From NCBI RefSeq assembly GCF_029931775.1, contig NC_079324.1, forward strand, positions 62,813,268 through 62,877,267: a DNA stretch of 64,000 nt, written 5' to 3'. This document shows, piece after piece, positions 49,276-59,448 of this stretch; position 1 is the first letter of the stretch; every line of letters begins with the position of its first letter. The translations under genes were made by a program, and so were the position numbers. The notes below the pieces were generated by a model, which was not told the origin of the DNA, made no database searches, and worked only from the letters and a program-made list of their open reading frames with translations. The stretch is from Euleptes europaea. Lineage: Eukaryota > Chordata > Lepidosauria > Squamata > Sphaerodactylidae.

Positions 49276-52200
49276 TTGCTTTCTGCTGCCTCTTTCCCTC
49301 TCTGCGGCCCACTATGGATCCAGTCCTGTCAAAACTTTGTTCCCCTCTTTCTGACTTTGCTTAACTCCAAGTTTTGTTATTGCGGGGCGGGGGGTATACT
49401 AAGTGCTGGAGCCCTGGCTTCCAAAAAGCCCAAATCAAAGAAACTAGAAACTTATTTATTGAATTGAAGCTGCAATCCCCCGGGTGCTGAATTCCACTTC
49501 TGAGAAACCATTTCTGTGCTTGCATGGAATTTCAGAATAGAGGCAATCATGGGTATGTTTATGAAAGGGGATCTTGATTCTCTCTTTTTCTCTTTTTGTA
49601 TCCCTTTTCAGAACTGAAATTGCCGGGGTTTTTTTTTTTTTGGTTTTTTTTACAAGAAAACGAAACAAGGCGTCTCGAAAAACATCCTGGAAAGAGTGGA
49701 CTTTTGACCGCTGCATGGAGTCTTTTTTCCCTTAATTTATGGTGTTTTAACCCTTCGATAACGAGCAGACCATCTTTCCAAGAAAATTCTAATGCCTTTT
49801 CTGAAAACGTCTCATTTCTACAATTGCTGATGTTTTGTTTCCATTTTTGAGCATAAAGGGGTGGATCTGATAGATCCATTCTGCTAATGGTGTCGTTTCC
49901 CCCCAGGGCAAGGAGACGTTCTCTGTCACAAGATCCTCTTGCTCTGGGGGGGTGGAGGGGGTGCTGCCGTTAGTGCAGCAGATTCATGGGATCCACTCCA
50001 AGGTTCTCTTGTCTCTGATGCAGACCAATATACTCTGTTGTACTTGAAAGTTTTTTTTTCTCTCGCTCCTGGATTTAGACATTTTAAAGGTGTTTCAAAT
50101 GAGATTTCTTTTCTTAAAAAAAAATCTAATTCTGGCCCATTAAGAAATCAGAGTTGTAGGTCAGTATCAATATTAATGCTATTGGGGAGAGAAAGCAGGG
50201 ATACTCTTCAGAAGCCCAGTCCTCTCTTCTCTCCCCCCCCCCGCCTCCAAGGAGCAGGCGAAAGCTACACCGTGGAAAGGTCTTGTCAATCAGTTAGTGT
50301 GGTCAAGTAGTCCTCATGCGCTCCATGCCATGCTTTCTTTCTTGAAATGAAGATGCTTTTCTCAAACTTCCAACCCTGCGTTTTTGCACCTGGATTTCAG
50401 CTAGTTTCTCTCTGGTAACTGCCCAGCAGTCGCCTTGTGAAACGTTGACCGTGTCGCACACTTGCAGATTCGAATCAGTGGCGGTTCTGGAGTTGTTGCT
50501 CTGGCCTGCTGGCCTGCTGGAAGGGGCCTCGTGCGGAGCGTCTTCTGTCACACTTCACTTGTGATTTTCCCAGGCGCGTCTGGGCAGCCCAGTTGGGAGA
50601 CTAGATGGACCTCTTGTCTGAGCCCCCAGGGGTGGACTTTTCAGGGTGGCCACTTTGAGTCCTGCATAGGCGGAGGGGTCTGCAGGCCCTACTGGGGTCT
50701 CTAGTGGCCTTCGAAGCGTGGAAGGCTCAGCCACTTGGACAAGCTTTTCTGCCATGTGTTCCATTAGGCTAGACAGTCTGTAATGTTCTGCCTTTTCCAA
50801 GTGCCTTTTTTGAAATCTCTGCCCAACAACCTGGTTTCTTTCCCCTCCTGAATGGTTTTGGCCAGGGAGGTGCCATTCAGCAACTTTGATGAAGGGGTGT
50901 GTGTCTTTTTCTAGCAGTGGAAGGGCTCGCACCCATCCAGCGCACGGGAGTTCAGTCTCCTCCAGTTAGCTTTCAGCTTCCAAGCAAGCTGTTGAGGGAT
51001 CCACAGTGGCGGAGGGTCCTGTTGCAAGCATTCTGGGAAGGCTGCTGTTTTCATTTCCGCCATATTTCTGCAATTGCTTTTTCAGAGTGGAAGCCGGCTG
51101 GGCTGCTGGGGCTAGCAAACTCTTGGCAGAGCCAAAACTGTTAAAATCAGCTGGTTATTGCCGGGGCTGCGTGTGTGTTTTAAAATCCCAGTTCTGCTCC
51201 AAGAAAAGCTTTGTTCTGCAACCTGCATAAATGTGTGTCATTTCGCCTCTTTTACATAACTTATTGGGGGGGGGGTGTTCGCATGTTGAGAGTAGCTGTG
51301 ATTAAAAAGTTGCCAGGTCTCTTTCCCTGTCTTCCGCCTTCCTCGCGCACCTCTCGTCTTTGAACCTTGGAACTCTGGTCGCAGCCTGCCTGAGGTCTCG
51401 TGTGTCTTGCGTTGCAGCGTAGTCATGTGGCCTGCTGCGTGGCCTGCAGGGTTTTCCTGTCTCGCCGGCTGTCTTCTCCTCTTGTCTCCCCGCCGAGTTG
51501 CCGCTTGGACCAGCAGGGTCCCCCTTTCAGATCACTGGGCTTGGCTGGGAGGTAGAACCAGTGGAGAAGGTGCGGGTGGAGGGTCCCCCAAGCCGGTGCA
51601 GTGTTGGGTGACCCTTGGCATCAAGCGTCGCAAGCAGAAGCGAGGGATGAATGAGAGGTTTCGTACTAGTGGATGGAGCTAGAATGGCCTGCGAAGGAGG
51701 GCTTCTTCACCCCACTCGGGTGCCCTATGTATGTGCCAGAGGGGCATCTTGTTTGAGATGTTTGGGCTGCCCTTGAAGATGAGGCCGAGGCAACGCCTTA
51801 CACCCTCTCTGGATTGGAGATCCTTACAACTTGAAGGAAACAAGATTGTTTCCGGTCTGTTCCCTCCAGCGTCATCAGTTGCCCATTTTTTGCGTTGTAT
51901 TTTCCAGAGCTGGACCCACAAATGCAAATCTGCTGGGAAGTTTTAAGGGTGGAACTTAAACATTGCGGGAAATGTTGGGCGGCCTCTGAGGATGGCCGTC
52001 CTAGGTTGAGTTTCTCCCCCTGCATAACGTCCGATATGTGGCATACCTGGGTCCCGACATCCAAATGGTTCATGTTTTCCCCTTGACAGCAATCAACATG
52101 TGAAGGTGCCTGAAAACGTGCCATGTTGTGACGTTGGGACACACTGAGCCTTAGAAGGTGTTCTGTTGGAAAGTGGAGAAGAACTCAGGGGTGCCACTTT

Positions 52201-53552
52201 TGGCGTTGAGCCTAACAGCTCCCGGTGTAGGGACGTGCTGTATCGCGTCTGCTTCACTCAATTGCATTGCTTAATGCTGAGCTGGTTTTGGTCCAGATGT
52301 ATAGCTGGTTTTTGAAAGAATGAGCTCGATGTCTCTCCTGTTACCAAGAAGAGATGGGGAGAGAGAGAGGCCCACAAAAATCCCGGTGAGAATTTAAACA
52401 GTGGAACTCTGCTTTTAATGCACGCAGAAATTGTTCCTAATGTGGCCTCTCTCTTAAAAGACTGGTTTGGCCAGGAAACTCTGGTGAATGTCCTAGGATG
52501 TCTCAAGGGGCATCTCATCTCTCCGCCCACCTGGTCACTGCTAAACCTTGAACTAAGGCCACCCCCTCTGCGTATGCATGCTCAGATGGCATCCTTTGTG
52601 GCTCTTGCTGGGTCGTCCCTTTCGAGCTTGGGGCCAGAGAGAGAAAGACCCTGCCAGTACATACCAAAGCACCTTGGCCCCCTTCTCTCCAGCATGCTAG
52701 TTGTCCCTGTACAGGGGCCTATTATGCATGAGACATACCCCCCCCCTTCTGAACAGTCTAGTTCAGAAAAGCTTTGCGACCTGATTCTCTCAATTATGTG
52801 TGTGTCAGTCTTTCTGGCTGGGTGAAATACAAAATCTAGAATGTGTACATTTTAAAGAGGATGTGATGGAATGTCGTCTTGAAACTTGAAAACAGGGCTT
52901 TCTAGAAGATTTGTAGCAAAAGAGCTTGAGATCTTTGGGACTTGCTGAAAAACCAAAGGAGATGCTGAATGAATTTTAAAAAAAACACCCTAAAAACCCC
53001 ACACCTTTTTTTGAGAGAGCGGAAAGCTCTGAGAGCATCTTCTGGGTCAGCCCCCTCCCCGGGAAATGAGGGGGCTGAGCAGAAAACAGTCTTCCCCGCC
53101 TCCGTCCCCCCCACCCCCAGTGGCAGCATGTGTGGTCAGTGGCGGGGCTGTCATTTTCACATGTCTTAAGGTTTGAATGTGTTCTGTAATGACGCGGAGG
53201 TCGAAGTTGTGAACGTGCAAATGGATGGGCCGATGCTTAGATGATCCCTCCAGCAAGTGGCGGTGGGTGTGCTGAAGGGATGGTGGAGGTGATTTCCAAG
53301 CGTTTTGGCAGAGAAAGCTTTCTGTATGGAGTTGGGTTGGGATGTCGTGGTTTTATTCCAGAATTAAATCACATTTTTCATGCCCTTGTTCGGCTGTTGG
53401 AAGCTGCTCTGCTCTTTTTTAGTTTGATGAGAAGTTGTGAGATCTGAAACGCCGAATCTTTTCGGCTGTTTTCTCAGTGGCCATGAAAGCCGCATTCCCC
53501 TGCTCTGAACCACCCAATCCCTTTCCTTTCATGATCTGAACCCCTCTGCCAG

Positions 53553-53860
53553 CGTGGTGTAGTGGTTAAGAGCGGTGGTTTGGAGCGGTGGACCTGGAGA
53601 ACCGGGTTTGATTCCCCACTCCTCCACGTGAGTGGCGGGTGCTAATCTGGTGAACTGGATTTGTTTCCCCACTCCTACACACAAAGCCAGCTGGGTGACC
53701 TTGGGCAAGTTACAGTTCTATTAAGAGCTCTCTCAGCCCCACCTACCTCACAGGGTGTCTGTTGTGGGGAGGGGAAGGGAAGGTGATTGTAAGCCGGTTT
53801 GAGTTTCCCTTAAATGGTAGAGAAAGTCGGCATATAAAAACCAGCTCTTCTTCTTCATGG
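53553..53860 (+). repeat. CORE-type tRNA SINE
   Basis: CCAGCGTGGTGTAGTGGTTA ... GAAAGTCGGCATATAAAAAC, followed by CTCTTCTTCTTC. Confidence 0.85.
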
Positions 53861-55044
53861 CTAGTTTGCCTGACTCTGGGTTGGATCCATGCTGCAAATA
53901 ATGGTGTTTCCCCCCTCCCTCCCCCATGACATGGGGAAGGCTCCAGACTCCGGGGGGGGGGGTGGGAGAGGCACCACCACTCGCAGAATGGACGTGAAAG
54001 AGCCTACCCCTTGCCTTTGGGACGTAAGCAAAATGCAAAAACTGCTCATGTGGCAGTAATTCTTGACCTCTGCGTACCTGTGGAGGGGTGAGGTGAGGGT
54101 GGTGGCAGTTCTGCTGGGTCTCTGCATGAATTGCTGCTCTGGGCCTTCCAGTCAGCCTCAGGTGGAGATGTTAATTCAGCTCCATGGGCTTCAATTTCAT
54201 CATTCAGTCACTTTCAGTGCATAGAGTCGGCAGAATTTCCTGCCTTTTCAGGAGGCTGCCCGTTCTTTCTCTTCATGAGTCTATTCAGTGGGCTAGCCCT
54301 TTTCCAAGAACAGATTAGTGACGTATGCAGAAACGCAAGATGTGGGTTCCTCTTGGGGGGCAGGTAAGTCTTATTCTTGCCTACATGTGAAAGGAAACAT
54401 GCTGGGCATGCGAGACCGTAAGTACACCTCCATTTTTTGTTCAGCTGAAGAGTGTGCCCCACTTTCCAGAAGTCACCTGGGAAACAATGCCCTCAGGAGA
54501 AGACAGCTGCCCAGAGAGCCGTCAGTTACGAATATTTGATAATGCACATTTTTTGTAGCTGAATTTTTTAACAGTGCTATTCCTCTTGACCAAACTTCCC
54601 ATGATCCCCATTCACCAAAACGTGCGTTTAAAATTAACCATACTATCTTTCTGAAGAACAACAGATTTTGGTATTTGTTTTAGGTAGGGGGAGAGGCGGT
54701 AAATTTTAAAAAAATTGTTACTTGCAAGGGGTGGAAAACTTGGATGCCTAGAAACTGGATCCTGGCTGTAAACAATTCAGAATGTTCCTAAACTCAGAGA
54801 CCAGGATGGCATTTATATCACCGTTCTGTGTTTTTTTTAATTTTTGTTCTCCAAGTTTTAAAAAGAATCTTAATTTCCAAGTAATTTCAAAGCCTGTTTG
54901 TCTTTGAAATAATTTATGAGTCCCCCTTTGTGACTTCTTCAACAGTAGTTCTACTGTCTCAATGAGAGAAAACTCTCTAGGCTGAAATCTCTTCCTCTCT
55001 CGCTCTGACCTCTTTCCCAAGCAATGTATGAAGTATTGTACCAG

Positions 55045-55315
55045 AGTATTAAATGAAATGTAATATTTTATTGAGGGGAAAAAAAGAATTCAGCTTTCTC
55101 CTTTAAAAGGAATACATGCCGAATGTTTCTGATTTTTATATCAATCATGTACTTGTTTCAGATGTGATGTTTCCCCCCCACATTTCGGGGTTGGGGTGGG
55201 GGAGGTCAAGACTCGCCTCTCCCGGCACAGCTGTGTCGAAGCGCCCGCGCTCACACGAGGGATTGGCAGATGCGCCCCTTTGGTGTTTCAAAACACCCAT
55301 CTATTATTGCCTTCT
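55045..55315 (+). repeat. Diverged direct duplication, copy 1
   Basis: AAATGTAATATTTTATTG-type start (here GAAATGTAATATTTTATTG), then CTCCTTTAAAAGGAATACAT, AATCATGTACTTGTTTCAGA, GTGTCGAAGCGCCCGCG and GCCCCTTTGGTGTTTCAAAA. The same landmarks in the same order recur at 56053-56305. Confidence 0.75.
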
Positions 55316-55761
55316 GCCCACATGTTCTGTAGACCGTTCTCCAATTGTCAATGTGTGACATTAAAAGGAAAAAAAGAGATCATGTATAGAACAGTTAGTA
55401 ATCGTCTGTCTGTTTCCAGCTCGTATTTCTGGGTGTTGAGTCTGGCTGCGTTGCTGGCTGTGCGGTGATTTTTAAAAAAAAAATTGCACCAAGGCTTATT
55501 ATGAGAGTAAAAAGCATTTATTTGTAAAACATCAGAACTTAAAAAAAATTAGGAATAAAAAAAAATCCATTTTCTTATAGCTGTTTCTGGAATGTTTTTA
55601 TAAAGCTCCGTTACCTCGAATGATAACGTGGGGAAGCAATAACTGGAGGAGGGAGGGTGAGAAAGCAAGAGAGAGAGAGACCGCTATCTTCAACTCGACT
55701 GCAAGCTCAGATAGTACAGCTGGTGTAAATTATACAAATGAAATGTAATGTTTGCTGTTTG

Positions 55762-56018
55762 GAGAGCCAGCGTGGCGTAGTGGTTAAGAACGGTGGTTTG
55801 GAGCAGTGGACTCCAATCTGGAGAACTGGGTTTGATTCCCCCCTCCACATGATGCCAGCTGGGTGACCTTGGGCTAGTCACAGTTCTCTTAGAGCTCTCT
55901 CTCAGCCCCACCTACCTCACAGGGTGTCTGTTGTGGGGAGGGGAAGGGAAGGTGATTGTAAGCCGGTTTGATTCTTCCTTAAGTGGCAGAGAAAGTCGGC
56001 ATATCAAAACTAACTCTT
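55762..56018 (+). repeat. CORE-type tRNA SINE
   Basis: GGAGAGCCAGCGTGGCGTAG ... GTCGGCATATCAAAACTAAC, followed by a (TTTTTC)n tail to about 56050. Sits between the two duplicated blocks. Confidence 0.85.
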
Positions 56019-56052
56019 CTCCTCTTCTTTTTCTTTTTCTTTTTCTTTTTTG

Positions 56053-56305
56053 TAATATTAAATTAAATGTAATATTTTATTGCAAGGGGGGGCAAAAAGA
56101 ACTTTTTCCTTTAAAGGGATATGTGCCAGATGTTAATCATTTTTTTAAAAAGGTGAATCATGTATATATTTCAGATGTGCTGTTTTCCCTGCTTTGGGAG
56201 GAGTACAAGAATTGTTTGTGCCAGAGCAGCTGCATCGAAGCACCCGCCCTTGGTGCATTTGCCCCTTTGGTGTTCCAAAGCACCTAACTGCATTCTTCCC
56301 TGAGG
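56053..56305 (+). repeat. Diverged direct duplication, copy 2
   Basis: AAATGTAATATTTTATTGC, TTCCTTTAAAGGGATATGTG, AATCATGTATATATTTCAGA, GCATCGAAGCACCCGCCC and TGCCCCTTTGGTGTTCCAAA, parallel to copy 1. Confidence 0.75.
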
Positions 56306-57317
56306 AAGCCCTCAGTGGAGAGCCTGAAAGCGAGGTGCTAGGAGTGCGTTTCAAAGGTGAAGGGCCACCACCGAAAAAGCCCTGCCTGTGCCTGCTACTT
56401 CTTGCCCTGTGCAGTGTGTGGGGGGATGTACAGGCAACGGGGGCTGGAGAACAGAATCTTAGCTGTGGGGGCTAGACAATTTTAAGCCAGAGGGCAAGTT
56501 TCTACTCTTGGCTCTGAAAATGCCTCAGTGTTGCTGGACTGAAATCTTGGCTTCTAAAGAGGAGAGTTGGGGAGCGGCTCCCAGTAGTGCTCTGCGGAGC
56601 TCCTTATTTCTCTGCACTGCAAAAGCAGAATCAATTATGTATAATATGCAAATCATCTTGGTTTGTGTAATGCAGATCACAGTATTTAGGCTACCTCAGC
56701 ATACCAATCGTCGTTTCTTTGAAGCTGAGCCTGTACGTAGCTCTCAGAACAGTTTCTCAACTTGATGGTCTTCCAGAAATGACCGACGGTGCATTTGGCA
56801 TGAGGGATGGATCATCTGTCTAGTAACCGCATTCGGAATTTGGCAGCGCTTTTTAATGCCGTGCAGGGAAGGAGGCTGATTTATCTTCCGCTTGCCGATG
56901 GGATGCAACCGAATGCGCAGGGCAACAAATGAAACGCCAGAGGGCCGGGGCTTTGAGCCTCTGGCGCCAGGGGAAGGCGATGCCAACAGCCAAAAAAAGC
57001 CATGGCACTGAACCCTGGCACTTGCCGAGAGGCCTACTGATCAGGGGGTGGAAAGGGGGGTTGCAGCAGCTCTGACTAGGGACTGGGCTTAAACCACTTT
57101 ATGTATGCCATTTTTACCTGCCTTTCTCCAAGAAAGAAAGTAGATTAGCGTTAATAAAAACAAGGACTGCAGCAGCTCGTTCCTCTCAAGAGTCTTACCA
57201 ATACAGAAATATGCTGCCTAAATAGCTCAGCTTTGGCCAGCTGCTAGAATAACAGTAAAGTGAGGGCTTCCCTGATGTTCTCAGGTAAATGCCTGGACTA
57301 AGCAGAACCTGTAGTCA
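56306..57317. other. Region downstream of PTPN11, nothing firm recognised
   Basis: No exon seen. The right end grades into the repeat that contains the 341-bp block starting at 57318. Confidence 0.35.
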
Positions 57318-57658
57318 ACTGCCTGCAGAGAATAATAGCAGATATGTCGGTTCCCGAGCCCAGAGCTTTATAGATCAATTGCAGGGACCTCAAATAAATC
57401 TAGGAAACCAGCAGGCAACCGAAGAAGCACTTTCACAATAGGAGTAATGTATACATTGTGGCTAGCTCAGGATAAGTAGGTGAATTGTCATTCTGCATCG
57501 AGTTTCCTAACTGTCTTCAAGGGCCAGCCCCATATAGGGTGCGCTCCTGTAGTCCAGCCTCAAGGTTACTGGGGCATGGCTCAGTGTGGCCAAGTCAGGG
57601 GCTAGCTTCCAAGCCAAGTGAAGATGAGAGGCGTTTGTAGAGGCTAAGTTGCTGAGTG
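57318..57658. repeat. 341-bp flanking direct repeat, left copy
   Basis: Identical by eye to 63556-63896 (from ACTGCCTGCAGAGAATAATA to GGCTAAGTTGCTGAGTG). The block is probably part of an old L2-like LINE in reverse (CTTCAAGGGCCAGCCCCAT, CTCCTGTAGTCCAGCCTC). It directly abuts the LTR element. Confidence 0.9.
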
Positions 57659-59160
57659 TGTCAAGGAGTTCCGGCCTGCCCTCCAGCAAAACCGGTACCT
57701 CCTTGGGTCAAAAGTTGCCAAACTCCCCACTGGGCTTCAGGACTCTCCCTAAAGCACAATGCGGATAGACTCTGCTACCTTGTCAAGGAGACTCTGTCTG
57801 CTCTCCAGCAGGCCGATTCCTCTGTAGTTCAAAGTCACCAAATGTTTCCCTAAGGAAACCCAAATTCCTTACTGTGCTCCAGGATTCCCCCTTTGAGCGT
57901 AGTACAGGTATTTCGCCACCAGCTCTCAATTCCAAAAGGCTGGCTTTCCCAGGGATGAGCTGAGAGCTCCTCTTCCCCAGCCAGTTTCCCAAAAGTCAAA
58001 ACAAGCAAAAACCGTCCCTGCAGAGTAGAGCTTCTGCCAGGGGAGGCTTATTGCCACAAAACACTAGGGTAGGTGGTTTCTCACACACACACACACTCAG
58101 GCACTTGGATTTAGCCCTGAGACCCAAAAAAGGTTTCTCAGACTTCAATATAAAGTCTATAAGTTTATTTAATAAAATGTGCTCGTTACAGAAAGGAAAT
58201 TATTATTTGTGAGGCAGATAGCATAAAAACAAGAAAACCTTTAGCAATCTCTAACTTCACAGTAGTTCTTTAAGTTTCAGGCAAATAGGCAAAGTTTCCA
58301 AGAGGGTAACAAATACTTTAGTTGATTATAGTTACCAGAGTCCAAAACCAAGGATTTGTTCCTGACACGCAGAGTGTCAGTCCTTCATGGTTTTCCTGAA
58401 AGGGATCAGAGAGGTGATGAACGCCTCGGGACATGGCCGGCATGTCCCCCAAAGGCTCCATGAAAACTATATCAGAAGAATATTGTCGAAGGCTTTCACG
58501 GTCAGAGTTCATTGGTTCTTGTAGGTTATCCGGGCTGTGTAACCGTGGTCTTGGAATTTTCTTTCCTGACGTTTCGCCAGCAACTGTGGCAGGCATCTTC
58601 AGAGTAGTAACACTGAAGGACAGTGTCCTTCACTGTCCTTCAGTGTTACTACTCTGAAGATGCCTGCCACAGTTGCTGGCGAAACGTCAGGAAAGAAAAT
58701 TCCAAGACCACGGTTACACAGCCCGGATAACCTACAAGAACTATATCAGAAGAAGTTTATTCTTATACCTTCCGAATTCGTCAGCTGGTGATCAAGCAGC
58801 CAATGAATTCCTCAGGAAAACAACAAACCAATTTCATATATGTCATGTCACTAGCCAACTCTTTGAAGACAAGGGATAAATTGCATTCCTGCAGTAAATG
58901 CAAATGATCAGGAGACCCCAAGAGTCAGCGAGGGCTAAGGTGTGACAGGATGTATCACCTTGGAGACAGATGGGCCATCAGTGAGCAAGCTTCAAAGGGA
59001 AGGGGGTTTGAGAGAGTTCCTTCCCCCCGCTCTCACAGACTACAAACGGAGCTTTGAAATGCATTTGCTAGGGGTAACTAGGCCGCAGCCTGAATTAAAG
59101 TTTGAGCCAATGTTGTGCAGTATTGTAGCAAAAGGAAATGCAGGGTGTATTTCCTTTACA
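57659..59160 (-). repeat. 3' LTR (with nested insertion)
   Basis: 1502 bp, equal to the other LTR (1228 bp) plus a 258-bp insertion and its 16-bp target duplication. Ends TGTCAAGG and CTTTACA on the plus strand. Confidence 0.9.
58481..58738. mobile_element. Penelope-like fold-back inside the LTR
   Basis: 258-bp insertion bounded by a 16-bp target duplication AACTATATCAGAAGAA (58465-58480 and 58739-58754). Two identical ~109-nt arms face each other around a short spacer; the left arm is longer by about 37 nt and starts TATTGTCGAAGGCTTTCAC. Each arm has a hammerhead-like core. On the plus strand (right arm, 58650-58692) it reads CTGAAGA, T, GCCTGC...GCTGGC, GAAA, CGTC, AGGA. The other LTR lacks the insertion. 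Classification as Penelope-like is inferred from these features. Confidence 0.65.
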
Positions 59161-59175
59161 TCTTTCCCCTTGGGG
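59161..59175 (-). other. Polypurine tract of the LTR element
   Basis: The minus strand reads AAGGGGAAAGA directly before the 3' LTR, the expected plus-strand primer site. Confidence 0.65.
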
Positions 59176-59448
59176 AGATGAAACTACAGAAGCAAGCTGA
59201 GTTTCATCTTAAGGAAGGCTTAATCTACCACAGTCAAGTAAAACCACATAACATCTAAATTGGAACATAAGCTATTATCAAAACACATATGAGGCATATA
59301 GGCCTTAGAGCAACACATACACTCATGGCATCATACTGATACAGACAAATCACATACAGAAAGCAAAACAAGGGTAAACAGCAGAATCATGACTGTATAC
59401 TCAAAATATCATAACACAGTACAAAAGGGAAAACAAGATTAAAACCTC

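Larger units (their letters stand above)
49612..55560 (+). other. PTPN11: PTPN11 distal 3' UTR (predicted)
   Basis: Begins after acceptor TATCCCTTTTCAG at 49611 and could run to AATAAA at about 55553. Mostly unique, AT-rich in its last part, with one SINE (53553-53860). Long 3' UTRs are known for PTPN11. Exact extent is inference; alternative polyadenylation is likely. Confidence 0.4.
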
